A stretch of 41,586 bases of DNA from Ollibium composti (GTDB taxonomy: Bacteria; Pseudomonadota; Alphaproteobacteria; Rhizobiales; Rhizobiaceae). The DNA lies in the NCBI RefSeq assembly GCF_004801285.1, contig NZ_SSNY01000020.1, forward strand, positions 1 through 41,586. Direction: 5' to 3'. Both the position numbers and the translations under genes were made by a program. Below are positions 1-7,282 of the stretch, piece by piece; position 1 is the stretch's first letter; each line of letters opens with the position of its first letter. The notes beneath the pieces are model-generated. The model saw nothing but the letters and a program-made list of their open reading frames with translations. It made no database searches and was not told the origin of the DNA.

Positions 1-126
1 TCAGTAACGCCATGTCTATCACTCCAAAGTCCCCTGCAATCAACCAGCAGGGGTGGGTTCAAACATGGGTCACTTCTCAATGGAAAAATCCCTCAATCCC
101 GGGTCAGCTCTCAGCGGAAATCAACA
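1..126. mobile_element. Terminal segment of an IS21-like insertion sequence
   Basis: Two tandem copies of a motif of the form GGGTCA-nn-TCTCA-n-GGAAA lie at 67-86 and 101-120, and the segment ends AAATCAACA at 118-126. Read on the other strand the end is TGTTGATTTCC followed by the repeated motif. IS21-family elements have TGT/ACA-type tips and internal multiple terminal repeats of this kind, so I read this as one end of such an element whose istAB genes lie outside the window. Recombinase-like coding sequence begins immediately after 126, which places the insertion inside that gene. Family assignment is from memory of the end sequence and was not checked against a database. Confidence 0.55.
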
Positions 127-633
127 CACATCGCGAAGATCGAGCGCGATGTCGATAAGCTGCTTGAGCGAATCCTTGATGTGAGCGAGCCGCGTGTGAT
201 CGCGAAGTTCGAGGAGCGCATTCGCGATCTCGAAGATGAGAAAATCATCGCGAAGGAGCGCGCGGCGAAATCGTTGCGACCGGCGAGTAACTTCGACGAT
301 ACACTTAGAACCGCGCTCACCTTCCTCGCAAACCCTTGGAATCTATGGCGTTCCGAGGACTTCGATGGGCGTCGTGCGGTGCTGAAATTGATGTTCGCTG
401 AGCGACTTCGTTATGCACGAAATGAGGGGTTTAGAACCGCAAATTTGACCTTACCGTTCAAGGTCTTAGGTGCTTCTGAATGTGGTGAAAACAAAATGGC
501 GCGCCCGAAGAGATTCGAACTCCTGACCCCCAGATTCGTAGTCTGGTGCTCTATCCAGCTGAGCTACGGGCGCGCACCGGCGTGTCGTCGACACTGCGGC
601 AGCGAACCGATCGGACGATCGGCCGCGAATTGA
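127..633 (+). pseudogene. 3' fragment of a serine site-specific recombinase, disrupted by an IS
   Basis: The frame is open from position 1 to 633. From 127 it reads as the C-terminal part of a Pin/resolvase-type large serine recombinase: a charged helical stretch (IAKIERDVDKLLERI, then FEERIRDLEDEK), the block TLRTALTFLANPWNLW, and the tail FRTANLTLPFKVLG that is typical of rhizobial recombinases. The catalytic N-terminal domain is absent because IS sequence replaces it. The last roughly 45 residues (from about 497) are only the antisense of tRNA-Arg plus flank, so the true gene end is blurred or lost. Non-functional as seen. An internal GTG at 181 could start a 150-residue peptide but has no clear reason to be a gene. 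Confidence 0.7.
497..573 (-). tRNA. tRNA-Arg (anticodon ACG)
   Basis: On the minus strand the gene starts GCGCCCGTAGCTCAGCTGGA and ends with acceptor pairing CGGGCGC, discriminator G and an encoded CCA (497-499). The anticodon stem CCAGA/TCTGG encloses loop CTACGAA, giving anticodon ACG; the T arm carries GTTCGAATC. It is 77 nt with all four arms formed. Its 3' end faces the broken recombinase, the usual geometry when an island sits at the 3' end of a tRNA gene. Confidence 0.97.
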
Positions 634-934
634 CGTGCTACCTAACGGCTCGCTTGGCGAAATGCAAGACGACGCTTCAAAAGATTTGCACATCGCCTGC
701 ATCGCTGGAATCGGCACGGTCTGCACGGCGGCTTAGAGCTCAAAATAGCCGTCAGCAGCCTCGGCCTCACCGGAGCGCCCCGTTGAGGTTCCGGACCCGG
801 AGCGTGGCCGAAACGCCGCAACATCGGCATAGGCGCCTCCACCACCCGGAGCTTGTCGGGCGTGGGCCAGCTCCCGGTGCCATGCCCGGCCAAGTGCCAT
901 AGGCCGCCGTCAAGCCTGCCGCTTTCGACGCTTT
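574..934. other. Intergenic stretch with no recognised feature
   Basis: Between tRNA-Arg and the histidine kinase stop codon. Short open frames occur on both strands (for example 546-902 plus, 642-893 minus), but they are arginine/proline-rich, resemble no family I know and look like GC-rich chance frames. I see no clear terminator or repeat. Confidence 0.5.
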
Positions 935-2422
935 TTACGCCGGGCGGCGCAGGATGCCGCGCGCCGCCTCCAGCCGCACCGGCTGGTCGGGAATGGTGAC
1001 GGCGAAGACGGTACGACCGCCGACGCTTTCCACCAGTTCGACACCGCCGCCATGGGCGCGCGCCAGTTCCTGCGCGATGGCCAGGCCCAGTCCGGTGCCG
1101 CCGCTGCGGGCGGATCCTCGGAAGGCGGCGAACAGGTTTTCTCGCGCCTTCGGCGGCAGGCCGGGGCCGGTGTCGGCGATGAGGATGCGGCTGACGCTTC
1201 CCTTGCGCTCGGCCGAGACGGTGAGACGTCGCACCAGCGCGCTTTCGGTGTCGGCGGCCATCGCCTGCACGGCGTTGCGGGCGAGATTGGTGAGCAGCCG
1301 GAACAACTGGTCGGCGTCGGCGTCGATCTCGAAGTCGGGCGGGACGGCGTTGACGAACTCGATGCCCTCGCCGATGTCGAGCAGGCCGTGAACTTCCTCG
1401 ACCAGCCGGCGCAGCCTGAGACGGCGACGGGCCGGCGGCGCCTCCTGGGTGCGGCCATAGGCCAGTACCCCTTCCGAATAGGCGACGGCGCGGTCGAGCG
1501 TGCGCAACAGCTTCGGCGCGAAGGCCTGCACGGCCGGGTCCTTCGCCTGGCGCAGGCGGTCGGACATCAGCTGGGCGGAGGCCAGGATGTTGCGCATGTC
1601 ATGGTTGATCTTGGAGACGGCAAGGCCGAGATCGGCCAGATGCTTCTGCTCAGCCAGCATCCTTTGCAGGCGCTCCTGCATCATGGAAAGCTCACGCTCG
1701 GCCACGCCGATCTCGTCGGCGCGCGCAGCCGGACTGATGACGCGGGATGGATCGTCGGGCGCCTGCGAGAACGACAGCATGGAGCGCGTCATGGCGCGGA
1801 TCGGCCGGATCATGATGCGGTCGATCGCGGCATAGACCAGGGTGGCGGTGACCAGCGAGAGCAGCAGCGCGATGAGCGCCACGGTGCGCGAATAGGTGAG
1901 CATCGCCTCGCGCAGCCGGCGGTCCGGCATGATCAGCTCGAATTCCTTGTCGCTGTCGCCGACGGGGCCGTAGACGCGCAGCATGCGCTCGCCGCCGAAC
2001 ACCAGCGTGTCGAGCGCGCCGGCAATCGCCTCGGCCATGCCGGTGTCGGCGACGGCGATGTGCTCGTCGACGCTGGGCGGCATGTCGGCCACCGCCAGCA
2101 GGCGCGAGACACCGCCGTCGCGCACGGCGATCGCGGTCGCGCCCATGGCGGCCAGCACGTCGTCCTGGGCAGAGCGCGACAGGCTTTGCGGGTCGCCCTG
2201 CACCAGCACAACCGAAACGGCGGCAGCGGTCCCCAGCCTTTCCTTCAGCCAGGCCATGCGATAGCTCGCCACCGAGGGCAGGAAGATCAGCACCTCGGCC
2301 AACAGCACGAAAGCGATGGTGAGCAGGAGCAGCTTGGCCGAGAGGCCGCGCGCCAATGGCACGGTGCGGGCGGCGGCGGATTGATCGGCCTCCTGCCGGT
2401 CTGCTGATGGGTCGGCGCTCAT
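935..2422 (-). CDS. Membrane-bound sensor histidine kinase (orphan)
   Basis: 495 residues. Order: cytoplasmic N-tail, membrane segment about 29-52, periplasmic sensor region to about 178, second membrane segment about 179-200, HAMP-like linker (IMIRPIRAMTRSM) about 201-255, dimerisation/phosphoacceptor helix with His274 in KINHDMRN, then an ATPase domain with N-box (N379, N383), DTGPG at 417-421 and GGTGLGLA at 441-448. It autophosphorylates on His and should pass phosphate to a response regulator, but none lies next to it; the neighbours are a tRNA and rpmH. The H-D-M-R-N motif in place of the common H-E-L/F-R suggests a variant phosphoacceptor subgroup. The signal sensed cannot be read from sequence. 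Start chosen at the first ATG of the frame; no strong ribosome-binding site is visible. Confidence 0.9.
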   Translation of the reverse strand: MSADPSADRQEADQSAAARTVPLARGLSAKLLLLTIAFVLLAEVLIFLPSVASYRMAWLKERLGTAAAVSVVLVQGDPQSLSRSAQDDVLAAMGATAIAVRDGGVSRLLAVADMPPSVDEHIAVADTGMAEAIAGALDTLVFGGERMLRVYGPVGDSDKEFELIMPDRRLREAMLTYSRTVALIALLLSLVTATLVYAAIDRIMIRPIRAMTRSMLSFSQAPDDPSRVISPAARADEIGVAERELSMMQERLQRMLAEQKHLADLGLAVSKINHDMRNILASAQLMSDRLRQAKDPAVQAFAPKLLRTLDRAVAYSEGVLAYGRTQEAPPARRRLRLRRLVEEVHGLLDIGEGIEFVNAVPPDFEIDADADQLFRLLTNLARNAVQAMAADTESALVRRLTVSAERKGSVSRILIADTGPGLPPKARENLFAAFRGSARSGGTGLGLAIAQELARAHGGGVELVESVGGRTVFAVTIPDQPVRLEAARGILRRPA

Positions 2423-2530
2423 GCGGGTCCGGGTGTCAGGACTGTCGCTTCAAAAATAGGTGATTGCGCGGCTTTTGCCAATTTGGCCTTTGGCGGGGCG
2501 CAGGCTGACCCCTGCTCCGCCCAGGCCCGA

Positions 2531-2559
2531 TTGACTTCGCACCCCCTTTGACCCTATAA
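2531..2559 (+). promoter_or_regulatory. Sigma-70-type promoter upstream of rpmH
   Basis: TTGACT at 2531-2536 and CTATAA at 2554-2559 are separated by 17 bases, a close match to the housekeeping consensus. It lies about 130 bases before rpmH and points at the rpmH-rnpA-yidC block, leaving a long untranslated leader. Inferred from sequence only. Confidence 0.65.
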
Positions 2560-2690
2560 GCCCCGCCACGCACGGACCAGCCAGTCCCGGCGCGCTTTTG
2601 GGTGCGCCGAACCGAGCGGCAGGCCGGGCACAGCTCCTGTTACAGACGTGGCAGAACCAAGAAGGGCCGCACTCCGCGGTATTTAAACAA

Positions 2691-2825
2691 ATGAAGCGTA
2701 CCTACCAACCCTCCAAGCTCGTCCGCAAGCGCCGGCACGGTTTCCGCGCCCGCATGGCCACCAAGGGCGGCCGGGGCGTCATCGCCGCCCGCCGCAACCG
2801 TGGCCGCAAGCGTCTCAGCGCCTGA
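2691..2825 (+). CDS. rpmH: 50S ribosomal protein L34
   Basis: 44 residues beginning [19 protein letters not shown], the universally conserved L34 sequence, with the normal GxxVIxxRRxxGRKxL tail ([16 protein letters not shown]). It is a small basic protein of the large ribosomal subunit. Start fixed by the family N-terminus at ATG 2691; the open frame extends upstream to 2598 but that part is not L34. It is followed after 14 bases by rnpA, the almost invariant bacterial pairing. Confidence 0.98.
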
Positions 2826-2839
2826 CCGGCAGACATCCG

Positions 2840-3202
2840 TTGCCCGCTCCCGGCAAGTCCGTGGGCAAGCCCATCGGGCGAGGCCCCGAAAGGCTGCTGA
2901 AGCGCGCGCAATTCCTGGCCGTCCGGCGTGGTGAAAAGCGCCGCGGGCGGCTTTTCCTCATGGAAGTCCTGCAGCGCGGCGACAGCGAGCCGCCGCGCGT
3001 CGGCTATACGGTGACGACCAAGGTCGGCAACGCGGTCGTGCGAAACCGCATCCGCCGGCGCCTGAAAGAAGCGGTGCGGACTGCCGCCGCCGCTGACATG
3101 GCGCCCGGCAATGACTATGTGATCGTCGGGCGCGCGGAAGCGCTCGACGCCCCCTTCGGCCTCATCAGGGCCGAACTTTCCCGCAGGATCGGCGGAAAAT
3201 AG
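2840..3202 (+). CDS. rnpA: Ribonuclease P protein component
   Basis: 120 residues. Basic protein subunit of RNase P, which matures the 5' ends of tRNAs together with the rnpB RNA. The family signature is present: a central VGYTVTTKVGNAVVRNRIRRRLKEAVR block containing the RNR motif and, before it, the hydrophobic strand of the ferredoxin-like fold (RGRLFLMEVLQR). The start used is TTG 2840, 14 bases after rpmH; GTG 2861 is an alternative that would shorten the N-terminus by seven residues. It sits in the rpmH-rnpA-yidC order and is probably co-transcribed. The rnpB RNA itself was not found in the window. Confidence 0.95.
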   Translation: MPAPGKSVGKPIGRGPERLLKRAQFLAVRRGEKRRGRLFLMEVLQRGDSEPPRVGYTVTTKVGNAVVRNRIRRRLKEAVRTAAAADMAPGNDYVIVGRAEALDAPFGLIRAELSRRIGGK

Positions 3203-3217
3203 GGACCAGGGTTCTCG

Positions 3218-5032
3218 ATGGAAAAAAACCGCAACTTCTTCATCACCATCGCGCTGTCGGTGCTGATCCTGACCTTGTGGCAGGTGTTCTACATGAACCC
3301 GCGCATCGAGAAGCAGCGCGAGACCGCCCAGATCGAGGCGGCGCGCGACCAGGACAAGAAGGCCGCCGAGGGCACAGCCCCCGCGGCCGGAACCGGGACT
3401 CCGGCCCAGCCGGGCGCGATCCCGAATGCGCCGGGCGCCGGCGCCGCCGCCACGCTCACCCGCGAGCAGGCGCTGGCGCAGACCGGCCGCGTCACCGTCG
3501 ACACGCCCAGCCTGCAAGGTTCGATCAACCTGACCGGCGCGCGTCTCGATGACCTCAAGCTCAAGCATTACCGCGAGACGATCGATCCCAATTCGCCCGA
3601 GATCGAACTGCTCAACCCGTACACGCTGAAGGACGGCTATTTCGCCGAGATCGGCTTTTCGGGCACGCCCGAGGCCGGCACGCTGCCGGGACCGGATACG
3701 GTGTGGACCGTGGACGGCAACGCCAAGCTGACGCCGACGACGCCGGTGATGCTGACCTACACCAACGACAAGGGCGTGACCTTCAAGCGCACCATTTCGG
3801 TCGACCAGGAGTATATGTTCACGGTCGACGATACGGTGAGCAACGGCGGCAGCGCCCCGGTCTCGCTCGCCAACTACGGCCGCGTGACGCGCTATGAGAA
3901 GCCCGACGACCGCAGCACCTACGTGCTGCATGAAGGCCTGATCGGCGTCACCGGCTCGGAAGGGCTGCAGGAGATCAAATACGCCGCGATCGAGAAGGAC
4001 AAGCAGGTCACGCCGGGCAAATCCACCGACGGCTGGCTCGGCATCACCGACAAATACTGGGCGGTGACGCTGGTGCCGTCGACGAAGCAGCCCTTCCAGC
4101 CGCGCTTCGGCTTCTTCGACGACGGCCGCACACGCTACCAGTCGGACTACCTGTCCGACCAGATCGCGCTCGCGCCCGGCCAGTCGGCCACCTTGCAGAC
4201 GCTGGTTTTCGCCGGCGCCAAGGAGGTTTCCACCGTCAACACCTACGAAAAGGACCGCCACATCCGCCAGTTCGACCTGCTGATCGACTGGGGCTGGTTC
4301 TATTTCATCACCAAGCCGATGTTCTGGCTGATCGACACGCTCTACAAGTTCTTCGGCAATTTCGGCCTCGCCATCATCGCCACCACCGTTCTGGTGAAGG
4401 CGGTGTTCTTCCCGCTCGCCAACAAGTCCTACAAGTCGATGGCGAACATGAAGAAGGTGCAGCCCAAGATGGTCGAGATCCGCGAGAAGTACGCGGACGA
4501 CAAGATGGCCCAGCAGAAGGCCATGATGGAGCTCTACAAGACCGAGAAGATCAACCCGATCGCCGGCTGCTGGCCGGTGGCGCTGCAGATCCCGGTGTTC
4601 TTCGCGCTCTACAAGGTGCTCTACATCACCATCGAGATGCGCCATGCGCCGTTCTTCGGCTGGATCCACGACCTCGCCGCGCCCGACCCGACGTCGATCT
4701 TCAACCTATTCGGACTGCTGCCCTTCGCGGCGCCCGCCTTCCTGCCGCATCTCGGCGTCTGGGCCGTGGTGATGGGCATCACCATGTTCCTGCAAATGCG
4801 CATGAACCCGGCACCGCCGGACCCGACGCAGGCGATGATCTTCACCTGGATGCCGGTGGTGTTCACCTTCATGATGGCCGGCTTCCCCGCCGGACTGGTC
4901 ATCTACTGGGCCTGGAATAACACGCTGTCGATCATCCAGCAGGGCGTCATCATGAAGCGCCAGGGCGTCAAGATCGAGCTTTGGGACAACCTGGCGGGCA
5001 TGTTCAAGAAGAAACCGTCGCCGGCGGAATAG
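3218..5032 (+). CDS. yidC: Membrane protein insertase YidC
   Basis: 604 residues, the usual size for the Gram-negative form. It inserts and folds inner-membrane proteins, alone or with SecYEG. An N-terminal membrane anchor (about 6-25) is followed by an Ala/Pro-rich linker, the large periplasmic beta-domain (about 75-355), and a C-terminal five-helix core from about 370, including FGLAIIATTVLVKAVFFPL and NPIAGCWPVALQIPVFFALY. The hydrophilic hairpin KSMANMKKVQPKM is also typical. It starts 15 bases after rnpA, so it is part of the same operon, and is followed by a strong terminator at 5056-5084. Confidence 0.98.
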   Translation: MEKNRNFFITIALSVLILTLWQVFYMNPRIEKQRETAQIEAARDQDKKAAEGTAPAAGTGTPAQPGAIPNAPGAGAAATLTREQALAQTGRVTVDTPSLQGSINLTGARLDDLKLKHYRETIDPNSPEIELLNPYTLKDGYFAEIGFSGTPEAGTLPGPDTVWTVDGNAKLTPTTPVMLTYTNDKGVTFKRTISVDQEYMFTVDDTVSNGGSAPVSLANYGRVTRYEKPDDRSTYVLHEGLIGVTGSEGLQEIKYAAIEKDKQVTPGKSTDGWLGITDKYWAVTLVPSTKQPFQPRFGFFDDGRTRYQSDYLSDQIALAPGQSATLQTLVFAGAKEVSTVNTYEKDRHIRQFDLLIDWGWFYFITKPMFWLIDTLYKFFGNFGLAIIATTVLVKAVFFPLANKSYKSMANMKKVQPKMVEIREKYADDKMAQQKAMMELYKTEKINPIAGCWPVALQIPVFFALYKVLYITIEMRHAPFFGWIHDLAAPDPTSIFNLFGLLPFAAPAFLPHLGVWAVVMGITMFLQMRMNPAPPDPTQAMIFTWMPVVFTFMMAGFPAGLVIYWAWNNTLSIIQQGVIMKRQGVKIELWDNLAGMFKKKPSPAE

Positions 5033-5055
5033 CCGGCCTCCCGTATCGACCGGAC

Positions 5056-5084
5056 AAAGGCCCCGGAGTGCTCCGGGGCCTTTT
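5056..5084 (+). terminator. Intrinsic terminator after yidC
   Basis: Arms AAAGGCCCCGGAG (5056-5068) and CTCCGGGGCCTTT (5071-5083) with a 2-base turn form a near-perfect GC-rich stem that ends in a T run (TTTTGTCTTT). It closes the rpmH-rnpA-yidC unit 24 bases after the yidC stop. Confidence 0.9.
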
Positions 5085-5125
5085 GTCTTTCAGCGGCCCG
5101 CCGCTATGCTGAAAGCGTAAAGACC

Positions 5126-5779
5126 ATGGACGAACCCGCCATGACCGGACCCAATCCCGACATCAAGCACCCGATCGCCATGCACCCGCGCGTCGGCTTC
5201 CTGAAGCCGCTGGTCGAGGCCGGCAACATAGAGATCGGCGACTATACCTACTACGACGATCCGGACGGGCCGGACAAATTCGTCGAGAAATGCGTGCTGC
5301 ACCATTATCCGTTCATCGGCGACCGGTTGGTGATCGGCAAGTTCTGCGCCATCGCCGAGGGCGCGCGCTTCATCATGAACGGCGCCAACCACGCCATGTC
5401 CGGCTTCTCGACCTATCCCTTCAACATCTTCGGTCACGGCTGGGAGGAAGGCTTCGACGTAGCCACGTGGCAGCAGGAGAACCGCGGCGACACGGTGATC
5501 GGCAACGACGTCTGGATCGGCATGGAGGCGATCGTCATGCCGGGCATCTCGATCGGTCACGGCGCCATCGTGGCGGCCAAGTCGGTGGTCACGCACGACG
5601 TGCCGCCCTACGCCGTCGTCGCCGGCAACCCGGCCAAGACGGTGAAGATGCGCTTCGACCAGCGAACCGTCGCGCGCCTCCTTAAAGCAGCGTGGTGGGA
5701 CTGGCCGGCCGAGAAGATAAGCCGCAACCTCGCCGCCATTCGCGGCGCCGACATCGAAGCACTGGAGGCGGCATCTTGA
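5126..5779 (+). CDS. CatB-related xenobiotic O-acetyltransferase
   Basis: 217 residues, matching the hexapeptide-repeat acetyltransferases related to CatB chloramphenicol and Vat streptogramin acetyltransferases. Imperfect hexapeptides (for example IGDRLVIGKFCAIAEGA and VIGNDVWIGMEAIVMPG) predict a left-handed beta-helix trimer; the catalytic His is expected at His89 in NGANHAMSGFSTYPF, and the VVAGNPAK motif near the end is the usual acetyl-CoA-side signature. The natural acceptor cannot be read; chromosomal members often have unknown substrates and need not give resistance. The gene is coupled to engB through a 4-base overlap. An internal ATG at 5141 is an alternative start. Confidence 0.88.
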   Translation: MDEPAMTGPNPDIKHPIAMHPRVGFLKPLVEAGNIEIGDYTYYDDPDGPDKFVEKCVLHHYPFIGDRLVIGKFCAIAEGARFIMNGANHAMSGFSTYPFNIFGHGWEEGFDVATWQQENRGDTVIGNDVWIGMEAIVMPGISIGHGAIVAAKSVVTHDVPPYAVVAGNPAKTVKMRFDQRTVARLLKAAWWDWPAEKISRNLAAIRGADIEALEAAS

Positions 5780-6426
5780 ACGCGCCGACGACAATCGCGC
5801 CCGAGGCTTTCGAGCGGCCGTGGATTTTCATCCGCGGCGTGCCGGCGATGAAATTCCTGCCGCCGGAAGGGCCGCCGGAAATCGCCTTCGCCGGCCGCTC
5901 CAACGTCGGCAAATCCTCGCTCATCAACGCGCTGACCGGCCAGAAGGGACTGGCGCGCACCTCGAACACGCCGGGCCGGACGCAGGAGCTGAACTATTTC
6001 GTGCCGGACGGCTATTCCGGCGAAGGCGCCGACCTGCCACCGGTCGCGCTGGTCGACATGCCGGGCTACGGCTACGCGCAGGCGCCGAAGGACCAGGTCG
6101 ACCGCTGGACGAAGCTGGTGTTCGACTACCTGCGCGGCCGCTCGACGCTGAAGCGCGTCTATGTGCTGATCGACGCCCGCCACGGCATCAAGACGAACGA
6201 CGAGGAGGTGCTGTCGCTGCTCGACAAGGCCGCCGTCTCCTACCAGATCGTGCTGACCAAGACCGACAAGGTCAAGGCCGCCGGCGTCCCCCGCCTGATC
6301 GACGAGACGCTTGAAAAGATCCGCCGGCGCCCGGCGGCCTTTCCCGCCGTCCTGGCGACATCATCGGAAAAGGGCGGCGGCATAGAGGATCTGCGCGCCG
6401 CCATCGCGCTGGCGGCGAGCCAGTAA
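5776..6426 (+). CDS. engB: Ribosome-biogenesis GTPase EngB (YihA/YsxC)
   Basis: 216 residues from TTG 5776. GTPase of the TrmE-Era-EngA superfamily needed for large-subunit assembly. G1 is GRSNVGKS (40-47), the switch-I region NTPGRTQ (64-70), G3 DMPG (94-97), G4 TKTD (161-164) and G5 about TSSEKG. I chose TTG 5776 because GGAGG lies eight bases upstream and the codon overlaps the acetyltransferase stop (TTGA), which suggests translational coupling; the frame is open further up to 5692, but that part is antisense-like and not conserved. The last gene of this plus-strand run; apaG converges on it ten bases later. Confidence 0.95.
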   Translation: MNAPTTIAPEAFERPWIFIRGVPAMKFLPPEGPPEIAFAGRSNVGKSSLINALTGQKGLARTSNTPGRTQELNYFVPDGYSGEGADLPPVALVDMPGYGYAQAPKDQVDRWTKLVFDYLRGRSTLKRVYVLIDARHGIKTNDEEVLSLLDKAAVSYQIVLTKTDKVKAAGVPRLIDETLEKIRRRPAAFPAVLATSSEKGGGIEDLRAAIALAASQ

Positions 6427-6435
6427 GATCGGCGG

Positions 6436-6828
6436 TCAGTTGACCGTCCGCATCGTGTTCGGCAGGTCGAGCGAGAAGGCGGGTACGGCGATGTCGAACA
6501 GGTCGCCACGCGCATTGCGCATGGTGTAGTGGCCGACCATGATGCCGGACGGCGTCGAAAGCGGACAGCCGGACGTGTACTGGAAGCTGTCGCCGGGATT
6601 GAGTTCCGGCTGCTCGCCGACGACGCCCGGACCGCGCACTTCCTCCACCCGCCCTTCCGCGTCGGTGATGTGCCAATAGCGCGTCAGGAGCTGGACGAAC
6701 TCCTCGGACCGGTTCTCGATGGTGATGCGATAGCCCCAGACATAGCGGCCGGTATCGGGGTCGGAGCGATCCTCCATGTAGAAGGGCTCCACCTCGACTT
6801 CGATGTTGCGGGTGACGGCGTGATACAT
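6436..6828 (-). CDS. apaG: Co2+/Mg2+ efflux-associated protein ApaG
   Basis: 130 residues, the family's normal length. Recognised by RYVWGYRITIENRSEE, then GPGVVGEQPELNPGDSFQY and TSGCPLSTPSGIMVGHY, the ApaG core. ApaG is a small fibronectin-III-like beta-sandwich protein genetically linked with ApaH and with CorA-type metal phenotypes; its biochemical role is not settled. It is a single gene here, divergent from the MmcQ-like gene and convergent with engB. Start at ATG 6828 fits the family N-terminus (MYHAVTRNIEVEVEP). Confidence 0.95.
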   Translation of the reverse strand: MYHAVTRNIEVEVEPFYMEDRSDPDTGRYVWGYRITIENRSEEFVQLLTRYWHITDAEGRVEEVRGPGVVGEQPELNPGDSFQYTSGCPLSTPSGIMVGHYTMRNARGDLFDIAVPAFSLDLPNTMRTVN

Positions 6829-6955
6829 GACATTCTCCCGACTCTGACCGTCGGTATTGTGGACCCGGCGGAGCCGTGGTCAATATGTCCGCAAGGATGG
6901 GTGGCGGCGCGCGATCGCGCGCTCCTGCCGGGGCACGACGGCTGCGGAGACCGGC

Positions 6956-7279
6956 ATGGCCAGCGCAGAAGACTTTCGCGCCATGGCGCTCGGCCTTCCC
7001 GAGGCCGAGCAGGGCGGCCATTTCGACGTCACCGATTTTCGCGTGCGCGGCAAGATCTTCGCGACGTGGCGTGAGAAGGACGGCCGCGCCGTGCTGAAGC
7101 TGACGCCGGACCAGCAGCGGTTGTTCAAGGAAACGGCGGCGGGCCTGTTCACACCCGCTGCCGGTTCATGGGGCCTGAAAGGCTGGACGCTGGTGGCGCT
7201 GGACAGGATCGATGCGGCGACGCTCGGCCACGCCATGCAGATGGCGTGGCGCAACGCGGCGCCAAAATCCCTTCTTTGA
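6956..7279 (+). CDS. MmcQ/YjbR family protein
   Basis: 107 residues from ATG 6956, which has CGGAGA just upstream; the frame is open to 6857 but the extra part is not family-like. The sequence carries the MmcQ/YjbR pattern: an N-terminal helix with ALGLPEAEQGGHF, FRVRGKIFATW, then LKLTPDQQ and a C-terminal GWTLVALDRIDAATLGHAMQMAWRNAAPK. Members have a CyaY-like fold and are often annotated as DNA-binding, but a molecular role is not established. It ends three bases before the convergent metZ stop. Confidence 0.85.
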   Translation: MASAEDFRAMALGLPEAEQGGHFDVTDFRVRGKIFATWREKDGRAVLKLTPDQQRLFKETAAGLFTPAAGSWGLKGWTLVALDRIDAATLGHAMQMAWRNAAPKSLL

Positions 7280-7282
7280 CGC

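Noticed and set aside
546..902. 118-codon plus-strand frame after tRNA-Arg
   Set aside because: Overlaps the tRNA, is Arg/Pro-rich and has no family resemblance or good ribosome site.
1052..2407. 451-codon open frame on the plus strand
   Set aside because: Antisense to the histidine kinase; low-complexity Gly/Gln/Arg composition.
2702..4669. 655-codon open frame on the minus strand
   Set aside because: Antisense to rpmH, rnpA and yidC, all of which are certain.
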